DNA from: Streptomyces nigrescens
GTDB taxonomy: Bacteria > Actinomycetota > Actinomycetes > Streptomycetales > Streptomycetaceae
Direction of reading: 5' to 3'
NCBI GenBank assembly: GCA_024349765.1
Contig: AP026073.1
Coordinates: forward strand, 8,060,001 to 8,124,000
DNA: 64,000 nucleotides
Positions 41,374-49,812 of this stretch are shown one piece after another. The translations under genes were made by a program, and so were the position numbers. Within the stretch, counting starts at the first letter, position 1, and each line of letters starts with the position of its first letter. The notes under the pieces were generated by a model that saw nothing but the letters and a program-made list of their open reading frames with translations, did not search any database and had not been told where the DNA came from.

Positions 41374-42573
41374 GTGACCGAGAACGCCGACCTCCAGTCC
41401 GTACTCGACCGCGCCGCGCAGGGCGGCCGCATCACGCCGGAGGAAGCGCTCGACCTGTACCGCTCCGCGCCGCTGCACGCGCTGGGCCGGGCCGCCGACG
41501 CCGTACGCCGCCGCCGTTACGCCGGCACCGAGCACATCGCGACGTACATCATCGAACGCAACATCAACTACACCAACGTGTGCGTGACGGCCTGCAAGTT
41601 CTGTGCCTTCTACGCCGCGCCCAAGGACACCGCCAAGGGGTGGACGCGGGACCTGGACGACATCCTGCGGCGCTGCGCGGAGACCGTGGAGCTGGGTGGC
41701 ACCCAGATCATGTTCCAGGGCGGCCACCACCCCGACTACGGCGTCGAGTACTACGAGAAGCACTTCTCGGCCATCAAGAAGGAATTCCCCGAGCTGGTCA
41801 TCCACTCCCTCGGCGCCTCCGAGGTCGAGCACATGGCTCGCATCTCCGGAGTGTCGATCGAAGAGGCGATCCAGCGGATCCACGCCGCCGGTCTCGACTC
41901 CTTCGCCGGCGCCGGTGCCGAACTGCTCCCCGCCCGTCCCCGTAAGGCGATCGCGCCGCTGAAGGAGTCCGGCGAGCGCTGGCTGGAAATCATGGAGGCG
42001 GCCCACAATCTGGGCGTCGAATCGACCTCCACGATGCTCATGGGCACTGGCGAGACCAACGCCGAGCGGATCGAGCACCTCCGGATGATCCGCGACGTCC
42101 AGGACCGTACGGGCGGCTTCCGCGCCTTCATCCCGTACACCTACCAGCCCGAGAACAACCACCTGAAGGGCCAGACGCAGGCCACGATCTTCGAGTACCT
42201 GCGGATGATCGCGCTCGCCCGGGTCTTCCTCGACAACGTCGCCCACATCCAGGGCTCGTGGCTGACCACCGGCAAGGAAATCGGCCAGCTCTCGCTGCAC
42301 TACGGCGCGGACGACCTGGGCTCCATCATGCTGGAGGAGAACGTCGTCTCCTCGGCCGGCGCCAAGCACCGCTCCAACCGCATGGAGATCATCGACCTGA
42401 TCCGCAAGGCGGGCCGGGTCCCGGCGCAGCGCGCGACGACCTACGAGCACCTGGTCGTCCACGACGACCCCGCCAACGACCCGGTCGACGAACGCGTCGT
42501 CTCCCACCTCTCCTCGACGGCCATCGAGGGCGGCACCGCCCACCCCGAACTGAAGCTCATCGAAGCCAAGTAG
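41374..42573 (+). CDS. mqnC: Dehypoxanthine futalosine cyclase (radical SAM)
   Basis: MqnC uses radical SAM chemistry to cyclise dehypoxanthine futalosine, setting up the naphthoquinone ring. The 399-residue product has CX3CX2C at Cys70, Cys74 and Cys77 (NVCVTACKFCAFYA), then LGGTQIMFQGGHHPDYG, FAGAGAELLPARPRKAI and STSTMLMGTGET. GTG 41374 is chosen because AAAGGGA lies seven bases upstream. The amidohydrolase-like gene starts eight bases after its stop. In S. coelicolor mqnA and mqnC are tens of genes apart (SCO4506 and SCO4550, from memory), whereas here only one kinase gene separates them. Confidence 0.96.
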   Translation: MTENADLQSVLDRAAQGGRITPEEALDLYRSAPLHALGRAADAVRRRRYAGTEHIATYIIERNINYTNVCVTACKFCAFYAAPKDTAKGWTRDLDDILRRCAETVELGGTQIMFQGGHHPDYGVEYYEKHFSAIKKEFPELVIHSLGASEVEHMARISGVSIEEAIQRIHAAGLDSFAGAGAELLPARPRKAIAPLKESGERWLEIMEAAHNLGVESTSTMLMGTGETNAERIEHLRMIRDVQDRTGGFRAFIPYTYQPENNHLKGQTQATIFEYLRMIALARVFLDNVAHIQGSWLTTGKEIGQLSLHYGADDLGSIMLEENVVSSAGAKHRSNRMEIIDLIRKAGRVPAQRATTYEHLVVHDDPANDPVDERVVSHLSSTAIEGGTAHPELKLIEAK

Positions 42574-42580
42574 GCCTCCC

Positions 42581-43204
42581 GTGCTGACACTTCACCGAGC
42601 CCGGCGAGGTGTCCACCTCACCGACACCAGCGGCGCGATCGTCACCGACACCAGCGGCGCGATCATCGATGCGAGCGGCCTGGTCACCGGTCAGGGTGAT
42701 GCGCTCATCGGTGACAGCGGCGTGGTCGTCGACGGATCCCGCATCGCCGCCATCGGCCCGTACGACGAACTCGCCACGGCCTACGGCGACCGCGCCCGCC
42801 TCCGCGAGTGGGACGGCATCCTCACCCCCGGCCGCCACGAACCCCACGGCGCCGCACTGCTGGAGGCGGCCTACCACCCGGACCCACGCGAGGCCGACGA
42901 ACTCGGCACCGAACCCCTCACGGGCGAGGCCCTCGCGGCCCTCGACATGACCGAGACCCGCTGGGGCGCCAGCGCCCGCCGCGGCCTGCAACGCCTCCTC
43001 GCCACCGGCACCACGGCCCTGACCGGCCCCTTCACCCGCCCCGCGGTCCGCACCGCCGTCCACCGCTCCGGCCTCGAAGAACTCCCGGCCCCCCGCCCCC
43101 GGACCCTCCAGGTGGGCGGCCCCGCGAACTTCGCCGTCTTCGCCCCCGACGGCACCCCCCTGGCCACCGTCCTCGCCGGCCGCCTACTCCACCGCCGCCA
43201 CTAG
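42581..43204 (+). CDS. Degenerate amidohydrolase-like protein next to mqnC
   Basis: The 207-residue product resembles the N-terminal beta-sandwich and first strand of imidazolonepropionase/amidohydrolase enzymes (DALIGDSGVVVDGSRIAAIGPYDEL, then LREWDGILTPGRHEPHG), but the TIM barrel is mostly missing. Where true enzymes have HxH metal ligands there is GRHEPHG. The C-terminal part (LPAPRPRTLQVGGPANFAVFAPDGTPLATVLAGRLLHRRH) mimics the family's closing beta-sandwich (A-D-F-A-V-F-D pattern). A short duplication (DTSGAIVTDTSGAI) interrupts the first strand. It is coupled to mqnC. A relic or partner of an MqnX-like deaminase is possible; activity is doubtful. Confidence 0.75.
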   Translation: MLTLHRARRGVHLTDTSGAIVTDTSGAIIDASGLVTGQGDALIGDSGVVVDGSRIAAIGPYDELATAYGDRARLREWDGILTPGRHEPHGAALLEAAYHPDPREADELGTEPLTGEALAALDMTETRWGASARRGLQRLLATGTTALTGPFTRPAVRTAVHRSGLEELPAPRPRTLQVGGPANFAVFAPDGTPLATVLAGRLLHRRH

Positions 43205-43235
43205 CCAACCCTCCTCACTCTATGTAACGATACGG

Positions 43236-43264
43236 GGAACAAATAACTCTCCGTAATCGTTGCC
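43236..43264. promoter_or_regulatory. 29-bp element B, upstream of menG
   Basis: The plus strand reads GGAACAAATAACTCT then CCGTAATCGTTGCC. It is the reverse complement of element A at 18922-18950 with two differences. GGAAC (43236-43240) and GTT (43259-43261) are 18 bases apart, close to the SigR promoter pattern, and would start transcription about 95 bases before menG. Confidence 0.68.
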
Positions 43265-43365
43265 TGAACAAGGAAGGAAGCAGGCGGCAAGGCCCCCAGG
43301 CTCCCGGCCCCCACCGGGGCGTGCCCCGGGCGGGGCGCGGGCGGGGGACGGTGGAGAATGACCGG

Positions 43366-44061
43366 GTGACCCGAGCATCCCTGGACAAGCAGCCGCACGA
43401 AGTCGCCGCGATGTTCGACGACGTGGCGGCGCGGTACGACCTCACCAACGACGTGCTCTCCCTGGGGCAGGCGCGGCTGTGGCGCAAGGAAGTGGAACGC
43501 GCGGTGGCCGCGCGGCCGGCCGAGCGGGTGCTCGACCTCGCGGCCGGGACCGGCACCTCCTCGCTGCCGTTCGCCCGGACCGGTGCGTTCGTCGTGCCGT
43601 GCGACTTCTCCGTGGGCATGCTGACCGAGGGCAAGAAGCGGCACCCGTGGTTGCCGTTCACCGCGGGGGACGGCACCCGGCTGCCGTTCGCGGACGGGGT
43701 GTTCGACGCCGTCACCATCTCCTTCGGGCTGCGCAACATCCAGGACACCGACGCGGCGCTGGCGGAGCTGTACCGGGTCACCAAGCCCGGCGGACGGGTC
43801 GTCATCTGTGAGTTCAGCGAGCCGACCTGGGCGCCGTTCCGGACCGTGTACACCGAGTACCTGATGCGGGCGCTGCCGCCGGTGGCGCGGGCGGTCAGCA
43901 GCAACCCGGACGCGTACGTCTACCTGGCCGAGTCCATCCGTACCTGGCCCAACCAGCCCGAGCTCGCGGCGCGGCTGCAGGGTGCCGGGTGGTCGAAGGT
44001 GGCGTGGCGGAACCTGACCGGCGGGATCGTGGCGCTGCACCGGGGGACCAAGCCGGCGTAG
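43366..44061 (+). CDS. menG: Demethylmenaquinone methyltransferase
   Basis: This SAM-dependent enzyme adds the ring methyl in the last step of menaquinone synthesis (UbiE/MenG family; called MqnG in the futalosine literature). The 231-residue product shows [23 protein letters not shown] at the start, SAM motif [12 protein letters not shown], then [26 protein letters not shown] and the family signature region [23 protein letters not shown] 43366 has GGAG nine bases upstream. A possible ECF-type promoter (element B) lies about 100 bases upstream. It follows the mqnC pair in the same direction. Confidence 0.95.
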   Translation: MTRASLDKQPHEVAAMFDDVAARYDLTNDVLSLGQARLWRKEVERAVAARPAERVLDLAAGTGTSSLPFARTGAFVVPCDFSVGMLTEGKKRHPWLPFTAGDGTRLPFADGVFDAVTISFGLRNIQDTDAALAELYRVTKPGGRVVICEFSEPTWAPFRTVYTEYLMRALPPVARAVSSNPDAYVYLAESIRTWPNQPELAARLQGAGWSKVAWRNLTGGIVALHRGTKPA

Positions 44062-44380
44062 GCGTCGGGGGCCGGCCCGGGCACATTGGCGCTTATTGGC
44101 GCTCGCCGAGGGGCGAGGGTTGGTGCTGAGACGCGATGGCGGGCACTGAGGCGCGATGGCGGGCACGGGGCGGTGCTCGCTTCGGCATGAGGTGGGCTTC
44201 GGCCTGAGGTGGGCGTTGGCCTGGGGGTGGCGTTGGCCTGAGGTGGCGTTGGCCTGGGGCGGGAGTGGTTCGGGGGAACCGGGGGTGGCGGGGGAACCGG
44301 GGGTGGCGGGGTGGTGTCTGTAGGTTACGGTCGCTCGCGGTAGGCGCGGGCGATGTTCCTTGACCTTCCCGGAGTCCGTC
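44062..44380. repeat. Repeat-filled gap after menG
   Basis: This 319-bp gap contains no gene. It carries two copies of a 20-bp unit with GCGCGATGGCGGGCACTGAG-like sequence near 44128-44167, five 16-17 bp units with the core TTGGCCTG (about 44180-44263), and two copies of GGGGGAACCGGGGGTGGC (about 44272-44311). The promoter of the downstream membrane protein must lie in its last 60 bases. Confidence 0.7.
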
Positions 44381-47305
44381 TTGTCGTCGTTCTGTCCGGA
44401 TTGTGGTTCCGCCTCGCCGCCGGAGGCCCGTTTTTGTATGGGCTGTGGGCGGGAGCGGCAGGGGGCCGCATCGTCGTCACCATCACCTGGGTCTCCGTCT
44501 CCGTCGCCGTCGCCGTCGCCGTCTCCGTCTTCGTTGCCGTCGGTGTCGCCGTCTCGGTCGCCGTTGTCATCGCCCGGGGCGTTGTCTGAAGGGGCTGCTC
44601 CGGCCGTGCCTTCTGCACCACCTGCGCCTTCCGGCGCGCCGCCCGTACCTGCTGCGCCGCCCGTTCCGGGGGCGCCGCCTGCGCCCGGGGCGCCGCCTGT
44701 GCCCGGGGCGCTGCCCGTGGCGGGTGGGGTTCCTTCCGCCTCGGGGCTTGGGGGGCTGCTGGTTCGGGTGGGCAAGGGGGACTGGTTGGCGGCGGTGAAG
44801 GTCGCCGTGTGGCCGACGGTGTTGTTGCTGGTGCTCGCCGGTGTGGCGGCGATGTTCTTCGCGGACGATGCGCACTCGGGTGGGCTCGGGTGGGGCGTAC
44901 GGATGCGGATCGCGCTGGCGTTGCTGCTGCAGAGTGTGGGCGGTGGCGTTGCGATATCGGGCAACATGTCTGAATCGTTCGGGCCGTTCGGCGGGCGGCT
45001 CGCGGGTGAGGCGACGCTGTCGCTGGTGCCGCTGGTGGTGACGGCGGCCTGGGCGGGGGTGTTGGTGTTCGCCGCTCGGAGGGTTTTGCGGCCGGCCGCC
45101 CTCCCCTCCGGCACTATCCCCATGTCCTCCGGTACTGGCCCCATGTCCTCCGGTACTGGCCCGATGTCGTCCGGTGCTGCCCCGATGTCGCTGGGGGCTT
45201 CCGGGGCGCCGGGTGCTGGAATGGCCGGCATCGCTGGTGTCGCTGGTGGGGCCGGCATGGCCAGTGGGACCGGTGGGGTCAGTAGGACCGGTGGGACCGG
45301 TGTGGTGGAAGCGGTGCTGCGGGTTGCGGTGCTGTGTGGGGCGGGGAGTTTCGTGCTGGGGTTGCTGGCGCAGCCTTCGTACGACGGCGTGGAGTTGTCG
45401 TCGGCGCCGTTCCTCTCGTTGCTGTGGTCGTTCCTGCTGGCGGCGTTGGTTGGCGGGGTGGCGACGGCCCGCGCCGAGGCGGGGGCGTGGCTCGCCGCCC
45501 GGCCCGCGTGGCAACTCGCCGTCGGCGCGCTGCGTACCGCGCTGTTCGCGCTGCTGACCGTGGTCACCCTGGCCGGGATCGTCACGGTCGTGACGATGCT
45601 CGCCACGGCGAAGCAGGACATCAGCGGCGGCGCTGTAGTGGCGATGCTGGTGCTGCTGCCCAACATCGGTGCGCTGGCCCTCGCGATGGCCTGGGGTGCG
45701 CCGCTGAATGCGGAGTGGACCCTTCCGGACATCCCGTTCCTCGACCCCTCCGGCCGTCAGTCGATCGGCTACGGCGAGCTGGGGGACCAGGGCGGCGGCT
45801 GGACGCTGTTCGGGGTCATCGTCGGCGGGCTGGTCTGTGCGCTGCTCGTCGGTTTCCTGGTCGTACGGCGCATTGCCGACCGCCGTGAACAACTGCTGTC
45901 CGCGGGCCTCTTCGTGGTTTCTCTGATGGCGCTGGTGCTGGTCGCGGGGGCGAGCGCGAGCGCGGCGTTCCGGGCGGGCGGTGGCTACGGCGATGGCTAC
46001 GGCGGTGGCTATGGCGAGGGCTACGGCGGTTACGGCAGTGGGTATGGAGGCGGCGAGTCCCTGGGCGCTCATGGCGAGATCGCCGTGGGCGGTGCGGAGA
46101 CGCTGCTGTTCGCGCTGTTGTGGGTGTTCGGGGCGGTGCTGGTCGTTTCGTATCTGCGGCGGATGACGGGGGCCGCGGGGGCGCCGCCGCTGATGCCGCT
46201 GATGCCTCCGACGTCTCCGCTGGCGCCTGGGCCGGGTGTGGCGCCCGGGGCTGCGGCGTTCGTTCCGGCCCCGGTGGCGGGGGGTGCTCCGGCGGCGGGC
46301 GGTGCGCCCGTCCAGCCGCCCGCGGCGGGCGATGATCCCGTCCCGTCCCCGGAGGGCGGCGCCCCGGCTCGGCCCTCCGTTCCGGTTCCCTCCGTTCCGG
46401 TTCCCTCCGCTCCGGTTCCGCCCGGCGCCCCGGTGGCCGTGCCGGATGTGCCTCCGGTGCCTCCGGCCTCGTCCGGGGCTCTTGAGGCCGCCCCGTCCGA
46501 CGCCCCGGTGGCCGACGCCCCTGTGGCCGACGCCCCGGCCGAGGCGCGGTCGCGGCCCCGGGTCGTGACGTGGGTGGCGCTGGCGTTGGCCGCGTTCCTG
46601 GTCGGTGGGGGTGCGACCGCGGGCGGGCTGTATTTCCTGGCCCATCGGGACTCCGGCAGCCATGACGCCGGCAACCAGAAGGAAGCCGGAAACCGCAACA
46701 ACACCGGCAATCGCAAGGACGCCGGCGACCCCAAGTCGGACACCGCCGACAAGGCCGGTGGGGCGTCGGCCTCGGCGTCCCCGTCGCCGTCCCCCGCCCC
46801 CACGACGACCGGTGACCCCGCGGGAGGCCCCACCCCGGGCCCGACCGCCGGCCTCCCCGACGGCTTCGTCCAGAAGTACGACCCTTACGGGTTCTCGCTC
46901 GCCGTGAAGAGCGACTGGACGCGTTCGGTGAAGGGCACCCAGGTCGACTACACGGCCCCGGTCGGCAAGCAGTACCTGCGTATCGGGGTCATCGCACACG
47001 CCCCGACGTCCTCGTACGGGAACTTCGAGAATATGGAGAAGGGCGCCGAGAAGCGGACGAACTACCAGCGGGTGGAGCTGAAGAAGAACACCTTCGCCCA
47101 TCGCCCGGGCGCCCGCTGGGAGTTCACGTACGTCAACGACACCGGGAACACCGTGCACGCCATCGACCAGGCGTACGTGGCCGAGGACGGGACCGAGTAC
47201 AGCGTCTACTACGAGTGCCTGGAAGCGCTGTACGACCCGGAGAACGACAAGGTCTTCAGCACGGCGCTCAGCACCTGGTCCGTCAGCGACGTGGACGTGG
47301 ACTGA
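44381..47305 (+). CDS. Zinc-ribbon polytopic membrane protein (streptophobe type)
   Basis: From TTG 44381 (GGAG six bases upstream) the product has 974 residues. An N-terminal zinc ribbon uses Cys5, Cys8, Cys19 and Cys22 (CPDCG and CMGCG). It is followed by a Ser/Pro/Ala linker, a block of about ten membrane helices (residues about 130-620) with a Tyr/Gly-rich loop (GGGYGDGYGGGYGEGYGGYG), another Pro/Ala linker, a last helix (VTWVALALAAFLVGGGATAGGLYFL), and a globular outer domain ending VFSTALSTWSVSDVDVD. This matches the Streptomyces streptophobe/zinc-ribbon family. Function unknown. The last codons are tandemly copied after the stop. Confidence 0.85.
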   Translation: MSSFCPDCGSASPPEARFCMGCGRERQGAASSSPSPGSPSPSPSPSPSPSSLPSVSPSRSPLSSPGALSEGAAPAVPSAPPAPSGAPPVPAAPPVPGAPPAPGAPPVPGALPVAGGVPSASGLGGLLVRVGKGDWLAAVKVAVWPTVLLLVLAGVAAMFFADDAHSGGLGWGVRMRIALALLLQSVGGGVAISGNMSESFGPFGGRLAGEATLSLVPLVVTAAWAGVLVFAARRVLRPAALPSGTIPMSSGTGPMSSGTGPMSSGAAPMSLGASGAPGAGMAGIAGVAGGAGMASGTGGVSRTGGTGVVEAVLRVAVLCGAGSFVLGLLAQPSYDGVELSSAPFLSLLWSFLLAALVGGVATARAEAGAWLAARPAWQLAVGALRTALFALLTVVTLAGIVTVVTMLATAKQDISGGAVVAMLVLLPNIGALALAMAWGAPLNAEWTLPDIPFLDPSGRQSIGYGELGDQGGGWTLFGVIVGGLVCALLVGFLVVRRIADRREQLLSAGLFVVSLMALVLVAGASASAAFRAGGGYGDGYGGGYGEGYGGYGSGYGGGESLGAHGEIAVGGAETLLFALLWVFGAVLVVSYLRRMTGAAGAPPLMPLMPPTSPLAPGPGVAPGAAAFVPAPVAGGAPAAGGAPVQPPAAGDDPVPSPEGGAPARPSVPVPSVPVPSAPVPPGAPVAVPDVPPVPPASSGALEAAPSDAPVADAPVADAPAEARSRPRVVTWVALALAAFLVGGGATAGGLYFLAHRDSGSHDAGNQKEAGNRNNTGNRKDAGDPKSDTADKAGGASASASPSPSPAPTTTGDPAGGPTPGPTAGLPDGFVQKYDPYGFSLAVKSDWTRSVKGTQVDYTAPVGKQYLRIGVIAHAPTSSYGNFENMEKGAEKRTNYQRVELKKNTFAHRPGARWEFTYVNDTGNTVHAIDQAYVAEDGTEYSVYYECLEALYDPENDKVFSTALSTWSVSDVDVD

Positions 47306-47340
47306 TGTGGACGTGGACCGACGTGGACGTGGACCAGCCG
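47286..47340. repeat. Three copies of the 3' end of the streptophobe gene
   Basis: The coding end GACGTGGACGTGGACTGA is followed by two more units, TGTGGACGTGGACCGA and CGTGGACGTGGACCAG. A second small series, ACCAGGC(A/G)(C/A)TG, continues to about 47375. Confidence 0.85.
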
Positions 47341-47431
47341 ATAACCAGGCACTGACCAGGCGATGACCAGGCGATGAGCCGAGGGAGGGGGCAGGGCCGG
47401 CACACCCACCCTGCCCCCTCGCACGGTCCCC

Positions 47432-48043
47432 TCACACCTCCAACCGGTAGCAGTGCGCCCTCCGTCCGTTCACCGGGTTCAGCAGCGTTTCGGCGTGGTG
47501 CATGCCCAGGCGGCGGGTGACCGCGATCGAGCGGGCGTTGCGGGCGTCGACCATGGCGACGACGTCCGGTACGCCCGCTGCTCGTACGGCTTCCAGGGCC
47601 GCGATGGCCGCGGCGGTGGCGTAGCCCTTGCCCCAGTACGCGCGGCCGAGGCGCCAGCCGATCTCGATCTCGCCCGCCGGGCCCCAGTCCCTGGGCCAGG
47701 GCTGGGCGCCGGTGAAGCCCATGACGGCGCCGTCGGCCGGGTCGAGCAGGGTGTAGAGGCAGAAGCCGAGTTCGGCGTGGTGGCGGCGCTGGCGGGCGGT
47801 GAGTTCTTCGTAGACGGAGAGTTCGGCGGGGGCGCCGCCGTGGAATTCCATGACCTCCGGATCGTTGAAGACCCGGTGCCAGTGCAGCGCGTCCTCGTCG
47901 GTGGGCACGCGGAGTTCGACGGCGGGCAGCGGCCGGTCCGGGCGCGGACCGGGCACGGCCGACGGGGTCCGGGAGGTGGTCGGCGGGTGCTGGGGCGCGG
48001 TCGGCGGGGTCTGGGACGTCACGGCACAACCCTTCGGCTTCAT
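47432..48043 (-). CDS. GNAT family N-acetyltransferase
   Basis: The 203-residue product belongs to the RimJ/RimL-like GNAT group that acetylates amino groups of proteins or small molecules. Typical features are VELRVPTDEDALHWHRVFNDPEVM, IEIGWRLGRAYWGKGYATAAA (the acetyl-CoA loop region) and VDARNARSIAVTRRLGMHHAE. A Pro/Thr-rich tail of about 40 residues precedes the fold. Two start codons, ATG 48043 and GTG 48022, are in frame, each with the same GAAGGGTTGT sequence upstream, because a 21-bp segment is duplicated. Either or both may be used. It is divergent from the reductase gene. Confidence 0.87.
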   Translation of the reverse strand: MKPKGCAVTSQTPPTAPQHPPTTSRTPSAVPGPRPDRPLPAVELRVPTDEDALHWHRVFNDPEVMEFHGGAPAELSVYEELTARQRRHHAELGFCLYTLLDPADGAVMGFTGAQPWPRDWGPAGEIEIGWRLGRAYWGKGYATAAAIAALEAVRAAGVPDVVAMVDARNARSIAVTRRLGMHHAETLLNPVNGRRAHCYRLEV

Positions 48044-48060
48044 GGGACAACCCTTCAGGT
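48022..48060 (-). promoter_or_regulatory. Duplicated Shine-Dalgarno plus start codon
   Basis: On the minus strand GAAGGGTTGTCCCATG (upstream) and GAAGGGTTGTGCCGTG (downstream) are 21 bases apart and in frame. This creates two complete initiation sites for the acetyltransferase gene, which would differ by seven residues. Confidence 0.8.
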
Positions 48061-48148
48061 GCTGATCACCGGGGCCCCCATAGACTGCACATGCCCGGTG
48101 CCGGTCGGCACCCAGATATCCAGATATCGACTTCCGGGAGACACCGCC

Positions 48149-49534
48149 GTGACCGAGTCCGCGTCCGAGCCCGCGCCCGAGTCCGAGTCCGCGACCGAGC
48201 CCGCGACCGATTCCGTGAACACCGTCCTCTCGGAGACCGCCGCCCTTTCGGAGAGCACCGCCCTCTCGGAGAACACCGCGGATGTGATCGTCGTCGGTGC
48301 CGGGCCGGCCGGTTCGGCCACCGCGTACCACCTCGCCAAGTCCGGTCTGGACGTGCTGCTGCTGGAGAAGACCGCGTTCCCGCGGGAGAAGGTCTGCGGT
48401 GACGGGCTGACGCCGCGCGCGACCAAGCAGCTGGTGGCGATGGGCATCGACATCTCGGAGGAAGCGGGCTGGCTGCGCAACAAGGGTCTGCGGATCATCG
48501 GCGGCGGCTCCCGGCTCCAGCTGGACTGGCCGGAACTCGCCTCCTTCCCGGACTACGGGCTCGTCCGCAAGCGCGACGACTTCGACGAGCAGCTGGCGCG
48601 GCAGGCGCAGAAGGCCGGCGCGCGGCTGTACGAGCGCTGCAACGTGGGCGCGCCGATCGTGAACGAGCTGACCGGCCACATCACCGGTGTGCACGCCAAG
48701 CTCGGTGAGGAGAAGACCCCGGTCACCTTCCACGCCCCGCTCGTGGTGGCCGCCGACGGCAACTCCACCCGGCTCTCGCTGGCGATGGGCCTGCACCGCC
48801 GCGAGGACCGTCCGATGGGTGTCGCGGTCCGTACGTACTTCACGTCGCCGCGGCACGACGACGACTACCTGGAGTCCTGGCTGGAGCTGTGGGACCGGCG
48901 CGGTGCGCAGGACCGGTTGCTGCCGGGCTACGGCTGGATCTTCGGGATGGGCGACGGGACGAGCAACGTCGGGCTGGGCGTGCTGAACACCTCCGCGGCG
49001 TTCCGGGAGCTGGACTGGCGGGAGATCCTCAAGGCGTGGTGCGCGTCGATGCCGGAGGAGTGGGGGTACACGCCGGAGAACATGACCGGCCCGATCCGCG
49101 GCGCGGCGCTGCCGATGGCCTTCAACCGGCAGCCGCACTACACCAAGGGGCTGCTGCTCGTCGGTGACGCGGGCGGCCTGGTCAACCCGTTCAACGGTGA
49201 GGGCATCGCGTACGCCATGGAGTCGGGGGCGATCGCGGCGGAGGTGATCGTGCAGGCGCAGGCGCGTGCCACGTACGCGCAGCGGGAGCTGGCGCTGCAG
49301 CGGTACCCGAAGGTCCTCAAGGACACCTATGGCGGCTACTACTCGCTCGGCCGGGCCTTCGTGAAGCTGATCGGCAACCCGAAGGTCATGCAGATCGCGA
49401 CCCAGCGCGGGCTGACCCATCCGCTGCTGATGCGCTTCACGCTGAAGATGCTGGCCAACCTCACCGACCCGACGGGCGGCGACGCGATGGACCGGATCAT
49501 CAACGGGCTGAGCAAGGTCGCGCCGAAGGCGTAG
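48149..49534 (+). CDS. Geranylgeranyl reductase family flavoprotein (MenJ-like)
   Basis: The 461-residue FAD protein reduces double bonds in isoprenoid chains. The FAD fold is DVIVVGAGPAGSATAYHLA (from residue 45), followed by VCGDGLTPRATKQL and GDAGGLVNPFNGEGIAYAM (from about 339). The first 43 residues are a Ser/Glu/Thr-rich tail. GTG 48149 has GGGAG eight bases upstream. A tandem AGATATC pair (48114-48128) lies in the promoter region. Its place between menG and the nuo operon, and the resemblance to mycobacterial MenJ, suggest that it saturates menaquinone isoprene units. Membrane-lipid reduction is the main alternative. Confidence 0.92.
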   Translation: MTESASEPAPESESATEPATDSVNTVLSETAALSESTALSENTADVIVVGAGPAGSATAYHLAKSGLDVLLLEKTAFPREKVCGDGLTPRATKQLVAMGIDISEEAGWLRNKGLRIIGGGSRLQLDWPELASFPDYGLVRKRDDFDEQLARQAQKAGARLYERCNVGAPIVNELTGHITGVHAKLGEEKTPVTFHAPLVVAADGNSTRLSLAMGLHRREDRPMGVAVRTYFTSPRHDDDYLESWLELWDRRGAQDRLLPGYGWIFGMGDGTSNVGLGVLNTSAAFRELDWREILKAWCASMPEEWGYTPENMTGPIRGAALPMAFNRQPHYTKGLLLVGDAGGLVNPFNGEGIAYAMESGAIAAEVIVQAQARATYAQRELALQRYPKVLKDTYGGYYSLGRAFVKLIGNPKVMQIATQRGLTHPLLMRFTLKMLANLTDPTGGDAMDRIINGLSKVAPKA

Positions 49535-49561
49535 CGGGAAGGCGCGGAGCGCCCACGACCT

Positions 49562-49600
49562 GTGACAGGGCGGCCGGAATCCTTCCGGCCGCCCTGTCAC
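49562..49600 (+). terminator. Perfect 18-bp stem terminator after the reductase gene
   Basis: GTGACAGGGCGGCCGGAA (49562-49579) pairs perfectly with the segment 49583-49600 around a TCC loop, and CTTCTCC follows. It lies 27 bases after the stop. Confidence 0.92.
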
Positions 49601-49812
49601 CTTCTCCCGGCAGCCGGCCGGAGCGGGCCGGCGACCACCGGGCCTCGACCCTGACCTCATGGCCACTGACCCCACGGCCACTGACCCCACGGACACTGCC
49701 CCCAGGGCCACATGACCTCATGGGTAATTGAGCCGCCGGGGTCCTGCCGCGAAGCTTGTGTGCGTCAAGGACACCGGGCGGCAGGAGCCGCTCGCAGCGG
49801 GGAGGAAGCGGC

